DNA of 64,000 nucleotides from Saussurea involucrata (taxonomy: Eukaryota > Streptophyta > Magnoliopsida > Asterales > Asteraceae): contig CM066314.1 of the NCBI GenBank assembly GCA_033807775.1, positions 146,495,429-146,559,428 of the forward strand, given 5' to 3'. The notes beneath the pieces were generated by a model, which ran no database searches, was not told the DNA's origin, and worked only from the letters and a program-made list of their open reading frames with translations. Position 1 is the stretch's first letter. Each line of letters begins with the position of its first letter. The position numbers and the translations under genes are program-made. Of this stretch, positions 33,772-44,590 are shown in pieces.

Positions 33772-36700
33772 TCAGCCTTCAAAGGGTTCTTCCTTAATGA
33801 GAAGTTCATCAAGGGTTGTCTTTTCAGTTGGAATCATCCAGTCAGGAACCTTTTCTCCTTTATTCTTTAGCTTCAGAGCAGCTTCAAAAATCAAGGGTTT
33901 TAGGTGTCGTGCCTGAATGTCTTTTCTGAAGTCGCACCAGTAGATGAGATCTTTGAGCTGTTCGATTGGAGTGATTGGAAGCTCAGCGATCCGTTGAAAG
34001 CATTTACGTCCGTCATAGTCAAGAAAGAATATTCCATAAGGATTACTGATGACTTTACCAGGGACGAAAAGTTCACATGGTGGCAAAGAGACGTCAAGGG
34101 CAGATAGATCAGGATCAGGACCAAGTACTTCAGCGCGAGAGAAACCAATTCCAGTTTCATTTCGTATGACAGGACCTGAGTTTGAATCTTGACGTTTCTT
34201 CCTTGGAGAGTCCTTTTTTCTTTTCGGCTTTAGATCAGGAATAGGAGGAATATCCACACAAGAAGATATCAAATCGATCTGTCTGTTTATCAGCTTTTCG
34301 AAATGATCCTTGTACTTAGATTTTGATGGTTGGATAGCTAACCTCATCTCCAGCCATTCAGAGAGACCATACCTTTTTACAGTGTCAGCACGAAAGGTTT
34401 CAGATGAGTCATCTTCTCTGAACAGTTTGATGTCAACAATAGGTACTCCGATGGAGGTTCTTCCAGAGATGAATACCTTGTTGATCTTCGCTGGACGATA
34501 TCTGAAGTGGATTTTCTCTTTACACCAGATCAGGGTGGTCTGAGAAACTTCAGCTTTCTTTTCCACGATCTTCTGGGCTTGTTCCCAAAGCTTTCGTTGG
34601 ATTTGAATGGGAATACGCTTCAGCTTGGGGTCTTTGACAGATTCTTGAGTGAGCTTGATGGCGTATTCTCTGTCTTTATCTTCAGCTTCCTTCCTTTCAG
34701 CGATGAGGCGTTCAGCTCTGAGATGATCCTGGTATTCAGCTTTTGAAATTCTGAACTTAGGAGGAACTGAAGGCAGTTGATCGCGCCTTAGGATGATTCG
34801 CTGATCCTCGAATCGCTTTATCATTTCTTCTCTCCTCTTTTGATCTTCTTCACTCAGCCTTTGAGGAACTGAGGAAGGTCTGTTTCTGTGCGAGAGAGGT
34901 TGTTCTTCTGGTTCATCAGTCTCAGAGATTAAATCTAAGACTGGGATTATGTCTTCAGCGGTAGCTGGAATTATTGGTGAAGTCGCAATAGAAGATCTTT
35001 CAGCGATATCCTCAAACAGGGGAGAGGACTAGCTGAAACGCAGCGATCTTACAAATAAGAACTGGGTAGAAGAACTTGGGTAGAAAAGATAGAAAAAAAT
35101 GTGGATGTGTATGGTGTTTGTGGAATGGATAACTGATTTTTCAGAGATGATCAGGGAAGGAAAAATAAGTTTAGTGTACCTGACAAATCGGCTTTGCAAG
35201 TAGGATCGCCAGATTATCATCTTCAGCGATGCCTTTGTCTTTGCTTTTCTCAGCGCCAGAGACTGAGTGCTTTGTCTTTGTCTTCTCCCCTGAAGGTTCT
35301 TTTATTGAAATACCTTTAAGAGCTTTGGTTCGAGGAGCAGGTTTGACAACAAAGAAATCATCGTCATCTTCATCATCATCATCATCGTTCCTTGGAGAGG
35401 AGGATGGTTCAGCTTCAGGGATGTCGAAGTCTTCGTCTTCTTCTGCTTCGGATTCCTCAACATCTTCTTCGAGTTGCTCCCTCTCGGATACAGAGGCGAG
35501 GTTCTCGGTTCCCTCAGGGTTTTCATCTCCCTGAGGTCCAGTAATCCGATCTTCATTACCCTCTCCCCTGATAGATTCATCATGGGAAAGGTCTTCAGCG
35601 CTCTTATTTTGATCTTCAGCGCTCTTCTCCTGTTCAGCGCTCTTCTCCCCCTCTTTCTCATGATGGGCGGGGGAGGAATGGGTAGATTCAGCATTGGTGT
35701 TGTCTCTGTCTTCTGGGCCAGAGACTTTCACACAACCTTCAAGCTTAGCTATTCTGTCTTCTAGGCCAGAAATAGCAGGCGTGATTTTCTTCAGCTCTTG
35801 GCGATCCTCTGCGGTGAATGAGTCCAAAACAGGTGCAGGGGCCGGAGCAGGAGCTGGATTATTTGCGTTGTTTACCAGCGTCTCGATCATTGTCTTGACA
35901 GAACTAAGATCGGCCTTCACTGAGCCCAAGTCGGTCTTGACCACTGACATATCACCTTCGAGTGTACCAACCGATTTCTTCAGCGTTGTAACCTCGCTGG
36001 AAATGGTGGAAACTGATGATTTGAGGTTGGTGTAGTCAGTGTAGATGTCGGAGAGCACTTTGGCAAAGTCGGCGAGAGTTTTATCAAGGTCTTTGATGTC
36101 ATCAGAGGAGGCCTTCTTTTCCACCACAGTAGTCAGCTTCGTCAGATTCTCTCCAGCGTTTGTTACAGCTGTAGAGTTATTTGATAGACCGGTGGTGAGA
36201 TCCGTAAGTTTCATCTCCATAGACTTCAGAGACTGGTTGATGTCTCCCAAAAAAGGACCTGTAACATATAAGTACTTGTGAACAAAGGAAAGCTCAGAAG
36301 TTTCGGGTTTAGTTACAGTGTTTAAGGTGGGATCTGTACCTGCAGGAGCGTTGACGAACTCATCAAAGTTTCGAGTCCCTCCATAGTGTTCCATATCTCC
36401 CTCAAAAGTTCCGTGAGGGATGGAGATCTCTGCAGGTCCTTTCTTCGTCATTCGCTGAGAAGCTTCAACGGCTTCTTGAATGATGGCATCTCCAGTTTTG
36501 ACTGGAGGAGTGTCCAAAGAAGTAGAGGGAGGAGCGAAGGATAAGAATTGGGGTTGGGTTTCAAGTTCAGCGTTGGATTCGCTGAGAAGTACTTCATCAG
36601 TCTTTTGAGAGACTGACGAAGGTTGGGTAGATTCCAAAGTTCTAACCTCAGCGTTTAAGGACGCTGAAGTAGGTTTAGAAGGGATGGCTTGAATTGGTGT

Positions 36701-37828
36701 GGCAGAGCGTACCACGGAACTTTCCTTCAGCTCTTCAGAATGAGCTGAGGAGTCTTCAGCATGCAATTGCTGGGGTTGCTCCTTGGTTTTCTTGATCCTT
36801 TTGGAATCAAGAGGGGTAAGAGATTGTTTCCTTTTCTTAGAAGGAATGGATTTTGTGGCCGGGGTATCAGCGATGGGTATTGTCACTGAAGGAGCCACAG
36901 AAAGCGGAGAATTTAGAAGAGTGAGAAGAGTAGAGAGACGTACCTCGTTGGCGACAGGCTTGAAGTCGAGAACTTTAGGGCCAATCTGAGAGAGTTTCAG
37001 ATCACCCTCTTCAGGATAGCTGTCCTTCAGGCCATATTGAAAGATGGCGCTGATGAATCGCGGGTAAGGAACCCATGCTGGTCGGTCAGCGGCAGAATCA
37101 ACACGTTGAATGCGGTCTTCATAGATGATGGAGGCCCAGTCAATGTTGAGACCTTTCAGCAGTGCGTAACCCATGGCCTGCTGAGGTTGAGCGGCTTGAT
37201 CAGAAGATCCGGATTTCGCTGTCATGCAGCTGATCAGGTGAGCGAAGATGAAGTTCATCTCGCTGGGCATCTTGGATTTCTTTATCAGCGTCAGCTTCTT
37301 CTCAGGTAGCTTGTCTCTTCCAGTCTCCCAGATGTAACCCATCGCATCAAGGAAAGCAATGATTTCTTCCCTGTCAGCGTGCTTCTTGTGGTCAGGAAAT
37401 GGAATGAAAGGATTTTCTGAGGTAGCGTTAGGGAATTTCAGAGCTTTGCGGATTATTGCGGGGGTTATCTTGATGGTGCCATACTCAGTATCGCTGAGTA
37501 TGCAGTCGATGGTTTTAGATGGATCTTTGGCTGAGGGTAGGTTGGTGTGTCTGGCAGAGTACCAGAATTGGGATAATAGACGCTGACTGGCAGGAGGTGT
37601 GATTGTCAGTGCTGTGTATATGGGGCTATTCTTCAAAAAATTTACAGCGTCGTCTAGATGGGATACCTGCTTCCGAGGAGGAAACTCGAGAAGCGCTGAA
37701 AGGTTGTTTGCCTTTGTCCAGTCTAGTTGATCCAGCTCAAACTTAACCTGAGGAGCTTTAGTGATTTCCAGTTCCTCAGAATCAGCGGAGATGGACTCAG
37801 CGGTAACATTCAGCTTTGAGGTTGCCAT
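33772..37828 (-). CDS. Copia third ORF (ORF3, 'envelope-like' position), two exons, about 1301 aa
   Basis: Exon 1 is 37828-35180 (883 codons) and exon 2 is 35028-33772 (418 codons plus stop). They are separated by a 151-nt T-rich GT-AG intron that keeps the frame. Read without splicing, the first part ends two codons later (35171) and the second has an in-frame TAG exactly at the acceptor. The N-terminal 300 residues look globular. The middle is Ser/Thr/Pro-rich. Around residues 590-660 is a heptad-like coiled coil (LKKSVGTLEGDMSVVKTDLG). Then come a PAPAPAPAP linker and an acidic stretch (DDDDDEDDDD). Exon 2 is highly charged. I see no signal peptide or membrane segment, so 'envelope' describes its position only. 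SIRE-type elements often carry an extra ORF here. Function unknown. Confidence 0.7.
35029..35179 (-). other. Candidate intron within Copia ORF3
   Basis: The donor is CAG then GTACAC at 35179. The acceptor region reads TTTCAGCTAG, with the in-frame AG at 35030-35029. The interior is clearly T-rich on the sense strand, as plant introns are. Using the CAG three to six bases earlier would give an immediate stop, so the TAG acceptor is preferred. Confidence 0.65.
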
Positions 37829-38810
37829 TTCACTGTATTATCAGTTCAACCAAAGATGTTAACAAATAAGAAATATCTTAATGTGGAAAGAAAATTTCCA
37901 TTAAGATTTTTCGAATATTGTCCATTTCATTCAGACAAAAAAAGTCTTAATGAAGATTAGGGTTTTTCTTGTTTTTAAAAAAAACGAATATAACACCTAT
38001 AAGCCTTGTATTCCAGTTTAAAAAAAATGGATACGAAAGAAGAACAAGTTTAAGATTTTAGATTTAAAACTTGAAGAACAACCATGAAATGGTTGTGTTT
38101 ATAAAACCATGAAAGAAAATGATTTTATTTTTGAGTTCTTTTGTTTGATCTTGTGTAAAACAATGATAAGATCGAAAACAAGTTATTTGCATTTGATAAT
38201 AGATAAGAACATATTAACCTTGAGTTTGATGAAGAAGATGATGAACAGTTCTTGAAGATTTAGAGCACAAAATGCAACAGTGTTCTTTTCTTGCGGAGAA
38301 AGATTGACTCGCATAAAAGACAAATATAAACTTTGAGAGAGTTTATATAGGAAGAGAGTAGAGAGAGAAAAACTTGAGCGGGAAAGTTTTTCATCATGAC
38401 ACGGACACGTGTTTGCATTTGATTGGATAGACAACGAAACGTGCAAACGTGTGTCAGAAAAAGAGCGTGCCTGGTGTTATCCGTTGCAATGACGTCACAA
38501 CTGTCCTTTCACATTCTTTCGTTGTCTCTGAGGTTTTGAAAGAAAAACTCAGGGACTCTTTGGAAAATATGAAGCACTGAATAGAAATATCAGTGAGGGT
38601 TTTAAGAAATTTCAAAATATTATTCAGCGATGAAAGAATTTGAAATCTTGCATTTTCATGCGTTTTGTCAGAGAAAACATACCTTGATATCAGTTTAACC
38701 CAATTTATTCAGAGAGAAGATGATGAAATGGATTGTACAAGTTTATTTTATCCAGAGCCTATACAAGAATGTATAAACGTATCGCTGATTAAATGTGAAC
38801 CGCTGAAGAT
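37829..38810 (-). promoter_or_regulatory. Internal promoter region ahead of Copia ORF3
   Basis: The 1-kb gap between pol and ORF3 has no convincing ORF but looks like a plant promoter on the minus strand. It has the bZIP-type palindrome TGACGTCA (38490-38497), a G-box-like ACACGTGT (38405-38412) and a TATA box TATATAAA (38349-38342). A possible 5'-UTR intron follows (donor AAG then GTTAAT at 38218, acceptor ATACAG at 37833), ending five bases before the ORF3 ATG at 37828. Spacing and order are as expected for a private transcription unit. The alternative is a chance cluster in A/T-rich DNA. Confidence 0.5.
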
Positions 38811-41800
38811 TTATCCTTCAAAGTTCAGCATTCCAAGCTCGCTGATGAGAAAGTTGAATCTTGTCTCATCAAGAGGTTTGGTAAACAAATCAGCTAACTG
38901 ATAATCAGTTGGGATAAAATGAAGTTCTATATCACCATTCATCACATGATCTCTGATAAAATGATATCTGATTTCTATGTGTTTTGTCTTTGAGTGTAGC
39001 ACTGGATTGTTTGCTATAGCGATGGCACTTGTGCTGTCGCAATAGATTGGAATTTTGGAGAGCTGAAGATCATAGTCTAGTAGTTGATTTCTCATCCACA
39101 AGACTTGAGAACAGCAGCTTCCAGCGGCTACATACTCAGCTTCAGCTGTGGAAGTGGACACCGAGTTTTGCTTCTTACTTGTCCAACTTACCAGCTTTCC
39201 ACCCAGGAGCTGACATCCTCCTGTGGTGCTTTTCCTATCCATTTTGCAACCTGAAAAGTCACTGTCTGAATAGGCGGTTAGATCGAATCCTGAATCTTTG
39301 GGATACCAAAGACCTAGATTCGCTGTACCCTTAAGATATCGAAAGATTCGCTTTACAGCTTTCATATGAGATATCTTAGGTTCAGCTTGATATCGTGCGC
39401 ACAGACATGTTGCAAACATAATATCGGGTCGGCTAGCTGTAAGATACAGTAGTGAGCCGATCATCCCACGGTACAGCGTGACATTGACAGGAACACCCTT
39501 TGTGTCCTTATCAAGTATCAGCGGTGGTGCCATAGGGGTTTTCATAGCTGAACTTTCAGTTAAGTCGAATTTTTTCAGCATATCTTTAACATACTTTCCC
39601 TGATTTATAAAAGTTCCTTTTTCAGTTTGCTTAATCTGAAGACCAAGGAAATATGTTAGTTCACCCATCATACTCATTTTATACTCATCTTTCATTCTAT
39701 CAGCGAAACGAGTACAAAGCTCAGGGTTAGTAGAACCAAATATAATGTCATCAACATATATTTGAACTAAAATGATATGACCTTTTATTTTTCTAAAAAA
39801 CAAAGTTTTGTCAATCTTACCTCTCTCAAATTTTTCAAGGTGGAGATACGTAGAAAGAGTGTCATACCATGCACGAGGAGCTTGCTTCAAGCCATAAAGT
39901 GCCTTATCCAGCTTATAAACATAACTTGGACGCTTAGGATCTGAGAATCCTGGAGGTTGTTCCACATAAACTTCTTCATTCAGCTTTCCATTTAGAAACG
40001 CTGACTTAACATTCATTTGATGTACAGTGAAGTTTTTGTGTACAGCATATGCTAAGAAAAGACGAATAGATTCAAGTCTTGCTACAGGAGCAAAGGTTTC
40101 GTCATAATCTATACCTTCCTCTTGTCTGTATCCCTGAGCAACAAGACGAGCTTTGTTGCGAGTTACAGTACCATGTTCGTCCAACTTGTTTCGATAGACC
40201 CACTTAGTGCCTATCACTGTTTTGTTAGTTGGTCTCCGAACAAGTTTCCAAACTTTGTTTCTTTCGAATTCAGTCAGCTCTTCTTGCATAGCGCTGACCC
40301 AGTTTGGATCACTGAGGGCATCATCTATTTTCTTTGGTTCAGTTAGAGAAATAAAGTTAACAAATAAACAAATATTACCTGCACTTCTACGAGTCTGAAT
40401 ACCAGCGTTGGGATCACCAAGAATTTGATCGATTGGGTGATTTACAGTCCATCGCTGAGCCGGAGCATGCGTCGCTGACTCAGTCTGAACTGGAGAAACT
40501 GAAGATGAGGCTTCAGCTACTTCTGGATAATCAGCTAAGAGAGGAATGCTTGCATTTGTCACTTCATTCACTGATTGCTGAGAAATAGATGGAATTTCTG
40601 AGACATTTGGATCAACTGCGGGTATAGTATTTATAGGAACAGCTGAGACCCAAGATGTTTCATCTTCACTATTCTGCATATTGGGAATGATAGTAGGACC
40701 ATCATTTTCAGTTGTGTGAGTATGAGTAGTGGGAACATCTTCTGAATCACAAAGATGAGAAAACATCCATTGATTCAGTTCTTCTGTATCAGCGTTCGGT
40801 TTAGAATTCGCTGAACGGGATTCGTCAAACGTGACGTGAATAGTTTCTTCTACAGTTTGTCTTCTTCGGTTGAAGACTCTGAAGGCTTTGGAAACTGAGG
40901 AGTATCCAAGAAAGATTCCATCATCAGCCTTAGGATCAAACTTTCCAAGGGCATCTCTGTTGTTCAGTATGAAACACTGACAACCAAAGATGTGAAGAAA
41001 GCTGATTGAAGGCTTTCTCCCATGAAAAAGTTCATAGGCTGTCTTTTTGAATCTTTTCAATATCAGCGACCTGTTTTGCGTAAAACAAGCCGTGTTGACA
41101 GCTTCTGCCCAAAACTGAGTAGGCAGGTGAGAATCGCTGAGCATTGAACGTGCAGCTTCAATAATTGTTCTATTTCTTCTTTCAGCGACTCCGTTTTGTT
41201 GTGGTGTTCTCACTGACGAAAAGTTGTGAGAAATACCCTTGCTCTCAAGGAAGGAATCAAGAGAACTGTTTTTGAATTCAGTTCCATGATCACTCCTTAT
41301 TGAGCGAACAGTCATATTGTTCAGAGTTTCCATCTTCCGAACAAAGGTGATGAGTTCTTCAGGGGTGTCACTCTTAGAACGGAGAAACATTACCCATGTA
41401 TAACGAGAGAATTCATCAACTATGACCAGCGTATATTTCTTTCCAGCGATGGATTGTTTGTTAACGGGGCCAAACAAATCCATATGGAGTAGTTGAAGAG
41501 GAGATGACACTGAGGAAACTTGCTTGGACTTAAAGCTTGCCTTGGTCTGCTTCCCTTTTTCACACGCTGAACATAAGGATTCTTTGGCGTATGAATGTTG
41601 AGGTAGACCAGTGACTAACTCTTTGGATGAAAGAGTATTCAGTGTCTTGAAGTTGAGATGTGAAAGCCTCTTGTGCCATAGCCAGTTGACATCAGAAGAT
41701 GCCTTTGAGAAGAAACAGGAGTTCTCAGTGGTTGTTGAGTCCATGTTTATAACGTAAACATTTTCCAAACGATAACCGCTGAGAGCTATCTTCTCCTTTT

Positions 41801-42089
41801 TGTCAGAGACAAAGCAGGATTCCTTGGTGAAAATCACTTTGTTATCCATGTCGCAAAGCTGACTGATGCTCAGAAGATTATGCTTCAGCCCTTCAACATA
41901 TGCGACTCTTCTGAAGGATGTTGTACCATTTGAAAGTACACCATACCCTCGGGTGTGTCCTTTTCCATTTCCACCGAAAGTCACAGAGGGACCCTTCTCT
42001 TCCTTGTATTCAGCGAGCAGGCTTTTCTTTCCAGTCATGTGTCTAGAGCATCCGCTATCGAGATACCAGATACCCTTCTTAACCTGCAA
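38811..42089 (-). CDS. pol: Copia Pol (protease, integrase, RT, RNase H); RT catalytic Asp changed to Asn
   Basis: The open frame is 1092 codons and continues the gag frame after one stop. Protease has WYLDSGCSRHMTG. Integrase has an H-H/C-C zinc region (HKRLSHLNF, CSACEKGK) and core residues in HMDLFGPV, RSDHGTEF and NGVAERRNRT. RT runs from GTKWVYRNK through AFLNG to the YVDD box (IYVDDIIFGS). RNase H has YSDSDFSG, STAEAEYVA and YCDSTSA. Motif A reads QMNVKSAFLNG where Copia RTs have QMDVK: the catalytic Asp is an Asn (codon at 40013-40011; one C-to-T change on the plus strand). Despite a fully open frame, this copy should therefore be defective in reverse transcription. The frame has no ATG of its own near its start. 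Confidence 0.95.
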   Translation of the reverse strand: MQVKKGIWYLDSGCSRHMTGKKSLLAEYKEEKGPSVTFGGNGKGHTRGYGVLSNGTTSFRRVAYVEGLKHNLLSISQLCDMDNKVIFTKESCFVSDKKEKIALSGYRLENVYVINMDSTTTENSCFFSKASSDVNWLWHKRLSHLNFKTLNTLSSKELVTGLPQHSYAKESLCSACEKGKQTKASFKSKQVSSVSSPLQLLHMDLFGPVNKQSIAGKKYTLVIVDEFSRYTWVMFLRSKSDTPEELITFVRKMETLNNMTVRSIRSDHGTEFKNSSLDSFLESKGISHNFSSVRTPQQNGVAERRNRTIIEAARSMLSDSHLPTQFWAEAVNTACFTQNRSLILKRFKKTAYELFHGRKPSISFLHIFGCQCFILNNRDALGKFDPKADDGIFLGYSSVSKAFRVFNRRRQTVEETIHVTFDESRSANSKPNADTEELNQWMFSHLCDSEDVPTTHTHTTENDGPTIIPNMQNSEDETSWVSAVPINTIPAVDPNVSEIPSISQQSVNEVTNASIPLLADYPEVAEASSSVSPVQTESATHAPAQRWTVNHPIDQILGDPNAGIQTRRSAGNICLFVNFISLTEPKKIDDALSDPNWVSAMQEELTEFERNKVWKLVRRPTNKTVIGTKWVYRNKLDEHGTVTRNKARLVAQGYRQEEGIDYDETFAPVARLESIRLFLAYAVHKNFTVHQMNVKSAFLNGKLNEEVYVEQPPGFSDPKRPSYVYKLDKALYGLKQAPRAWYDTLSTYLHLEKFERGKIDKTLFFRKIKGHIILVQIYVDDIIFGSTNPELCTRFADRMKDEYKMSMMGELTYFLGLQIKQTEKGTFINQGKYVKDMLKKFDLTESSAMKTPMAPPLILDKDTKGVPVNVTLYRGMIGSLLYLTASRPDIMFATCLCARYQAEPKISHMKAVKRIFRYLKGTANLGLWYPKDSGFDLTAYSDSDFSGCKMDRKSTTGGCQLLGGKLVSWTSKKQNSVSTSTAEAEYVAAGSCCSQVLWMRNQLLDYDLQLSKIPIYCDSTSAIAIANNPVLHSKTKHIEIRYHFIRDHVMNGDIELHFIPTDYQLADLFTKPLDETRFNFLISELGMLNFEG

Positions 42090-42101
42090 TACAAAGGAAG
42101 A

Positions 42102-44510
42102 TTATTTTTGCTTGGGTACCCACTTCACCATGTATACGCGTTTGTCAGTGGAAGTGGTTGGAATGGGTTCAGCAGTCTTCGCAGCATTTGAAGATTCAGC
42201 TTTGTATTTCTTCACTTTGGTCAATTTCTTGACCTCAGTGGTAGGAGTCACCTTGACCAGACTTGCAACTGGTTTGGTCTTCTTTGGTGCTATCTTCACC
42301 TTAGCTATCTTATCAGCTTTGGTGGCTGTGGGACACTTACTTGCAATATGATCGGTAAGTCCACAGTGATAACATTTCCTATAACTAAAATTAGTTCTAG
42401 GACCACTTGTGTGCTGAGCTTTTAATTTGGAATTAGAAGTGCCAGCACCAAGTACACTATTGGTTTTTGAAATAGGACGAACATTCAGTTCTTCAGATTT
42501 CTTACCTAGGACATCTACTCTGAGTCTAGGAGTAGGTCGCTGAACTGATCCAGAGGTCTGATTTCTAGAACCAGATGTATGAATCACTAAGGCTTTGGAA
42601 GCATTCAGCTTAGGTACTAAAGTACCCTTCTGAGGATTTTGATAAATTACAATTCCTTTACCTTTATCTTTAGAGACAGAGGTAGGTTTTGAATAAACCA
42701 TTTTCTCCTTACCTTTTGAGGAGGTAGGAGTTTCCTCAGGGATTGGTGTAATCGACGAGGAGTACTGAGATGAAGAAGTGTCAGCTACTGAGGATACGAA
42801 CGTTCCAAATTTAAGCATTGAACGTTCAGTGGTTGGTATTGGAGTATCATATTTATAACCCAGACCACGTTTATCACTCAGAGAAATCTGAGCCTTAATT
42901 ATCTCAGTGATCTTTGTTGAAGAATTACACCATCCTTCAACAGTAGCTTGTTCAGCTTTTAATGCAGCGATAGCTTCCGCTCGTTCAATTTTGACTAGCT
43001 GATTTAAATGGACTTGATCTTTAAAATCTTCTTCAAATTTAGAAAGCTTTTCTATTTGTAGGTGGCAATTTTTAAGCTTTTCAGCGAGATCAAGATTTTG
43101 GTTTTCAACCACAGCTTTGCCGTTCATGGCTTCGTATAAACTTCTAGTCAGTAGTTCGATTTTACGGAGACTATCAGCTTCATCAATATTTACAATATTG
43201 GTAAAGAAGGAGGGTGATACCTGAATGGCAGATGTTGAAGTGGAGGGAATGTTTGAACTTTCTTCCTCTTCTTCAATCTTGGCCATGAGACATTGATTTG
43301 CTTCATCATCTTCAGAATCAGATGATGAGGCTTCTTCATCAGAAGCAGCCCAATCATAGTCAGCCATTAGGCCTTTTCCCTTCTTCTTAAAGCTTTTCAG
43401 CTTTGCATACTTCTCCTTCAGCTTTAAGTATTTGTCGTCTTTATTCCTTGGAACAAAGGATTTCTTTGTAAAGGCTGAAGGTCTCATGATTTTCTTTGAC
43501 CTGCACTCGTTAGCGAAATGACCTGTCTTTTCGCAGTTAAAACAAGTAGCAGTAGCCTTATCAACAAAAGCTGATGACTTAGGCTTGTCAGCTATAGAAA
43601 GAGTTTTGTTCTTTCTAAACATTTTCTTCTTGGCGAATCTCCTGAACTTTTTAGTTAGGAGAGCCAAGGATTCATCATCTGAAGAATCAGAATCTGATGA
43701 TCTTTCAGAGTTACTTTCTAACTCAGTGATAGTGACCACGGGTCGCTGAGTAGAAGGTTCCTCTGAGATTAAAGCAACAGGGGTGCTTTTGGAATCTTTT
43801 ACAAGATTCTTCTTAAGATGGCTAGATTGCTCATGATTCAGCAATGTGCCATATAAGGTAGCAAGTGTCATTGATCTTAGATCTTTTGACAGCTTGAGAC
43901 ACATGGAATAATTGTCCCAGCTTTCAGGTAAACATTCTAAAAACTTTGTCAGAACTTCAAAGTTAGAATATTCCTTACCAACCGTTTTAAGATCTATAAT
44001 TAAGCAATTAAAACGTTGATGTACTTCAGAGAGAGTTTCATTCTTACCAGAGATGAAACTTTCGTATTGTCTTACCAGGTTGATCTTTCTTGAATCCTGG
44101 ACTTCAGACGTTCCTTCATACTGAACACATATTGTGTCCCACATGGCTTTTGAGGATTTCAGGTTCATGACGGAATGGTAGACTTCGTCAGGAAGGGCCA
44201 TGGATAGTATGGATATGGCTTTTGTATCTATAGCCACTTTCTTCTTGTCTTCATCGGTCCAATGATGGATTTCCTTTGGAATCAGCCTTTCTGGAATAGC
44301 AGCTCTAGTTGCAGTGGCTGGAACGGCAGGATCAATCGTTACAGGGATGTGTGGACCGTTTTCAAGATAGTAAGGTATAGTAGGGTCTACACCTTCTAAG
44401 AAGAGTGTCATCCTATTTTTCCATAAGTTGAAGTTGTCTCTGGAAAATCTAGGGGGTTTTGCAAGAGAACCATTGTCGATATAGTGAGTGTTTGTGTTTG
44501 AGTTGGCCAT
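42102..44510 (-). CDS. gag: Copia Gag, 802 aa, two zinc knuckles
   Basis: ATG at 44510 lies 66 bp after the primer-binding site. The N-terminal third is the UBN2-type Gag domain (FSRDNFNLWKNRM, then MWDTICVQYEG, LTKFLECLPESWDNY). A CCHC zinc knuckle CFNCEKTGHFANEC lies at about residues 321-336 and a second, CYHCGLTDHIASKC, near 711-727. Between them are an acidic patch, a coiled coil (NLDLAEKLKNCHLQIEKL) and a Ser/Thr/Lys-rich stretch. Two knuckles and large size fit SIRE/Maximus elements. The frame ends TAA (42102-42104), and Pol follows in the same frame four codons later, so Pol would need readthrough of this stop. The protein forms the particle and binds RNA. Confidence 0.95.
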   Translation of the reverse strand: MANSNTNTHYIDNGSLAKPPRFSRDNFNLWKNRMTLFLEGVDPTIPYYLENGPHIPVTIDPAVPATATRAAIPERLIPKEIHHWTDEDKKKVAIDTKAISILSMALPDEVYHSVMNLKSSKAMWDTICVQYEGTSEVQDSRKINLVRQYESFISGKNETLSEVHQRFNCLIIDLKTVGKEYSNFEVLTKFLECLPESWDNYSMCLKLSKDLRSMTLATLYGTLLNHEQSSHLKKNLVKDSKSTPVALISEEPSTQRPVVTITELESNSERSSDSDSSDDESLALLTKKFRRFAKKKMFRKNKTLSIADKPKSSAFVDKATATCFNCEKTGHFANECRSKKIMRPSAFTKKSFVPRNKDDKYLKLKEKYAKLKSFKKKGKGLMADYDWAASDEEASSSDSEDDEANQCLMAKIEEEEESSNIPSTSTSAIQVSPSFFTNIVNIDEADSLRKIELLTRSLYEAMNGKAVVENQNLDLAEKLKNCHLQIEKLSKFEEDFKDQVHLNQLVKIERAEAIAALKAEQATVEGWCNSSTKITEIIKAQISLSDKRGLGYKYDTPIPTTERSMLKFGTFVSSVADTSSSQYSSSITPIPEETPTSSKGKEKMVYSKPTSVSKDKGKGIVIYQNPQKGTLVPKLNASKALVIHTSGSRNQTSGSVQRPTPRLRVDVLGKKSEELNVRPISKTNSVLGAGTSNSKLKAQHTSGPRTNFSYRKCYHCGLTDHIASKCPTATKADKIAKVKIAPKKTKPVASLVKVTPTTEVKKLTKVKKYKAESSNAAKTAEPIPTTSTDKRVYMVKWVPKQK

Positions 44511-44576
44511 TTTCAGATAATAGCAAGGAAGAGAAATATCTTAGATTAGATCTTGTTTATGAGATTAAACAAATCT

Positions 44577-44588
44577 GCTCTGATACCA
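44577..44588 (-). other. Primer-binding site of Copia element
   Basis: TGGTATCAGAGC on the minus strand, two bases inside the 5' LTR, is complementary to the 3' end of initiator tRNA-Met, the standard primer of plant Copia elements. Confidence 0.95.
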
Positions 44589-44590
44589 CT

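Noticed and set aside
35229..36281. Plus-strand ORFs of 75-115 codons opposite Copia ORF3
   Set aside because: They are antisense shadows of a Ser/Glu/Asp-rich coding region; low-complexity Ser runs result and no domain or start context supports them.
33772..37828. Copia ORF3 as a true viral envelope
   Set aside because: No signal peptide, no hydrophobic membrane segment and no cleavage site seen; only its position resembles env.
38183..38446. Minus-strand 87-codon ORF between Copia pol and ORF3
   Set aside because: It overlaps the putative TATA box and leader, has no domain and is probably chance.
42089..42125. Short intron joining Copia gag and pol
   Set aside because: The GT-AG interval is 36 nt, below the size plants normally splice.
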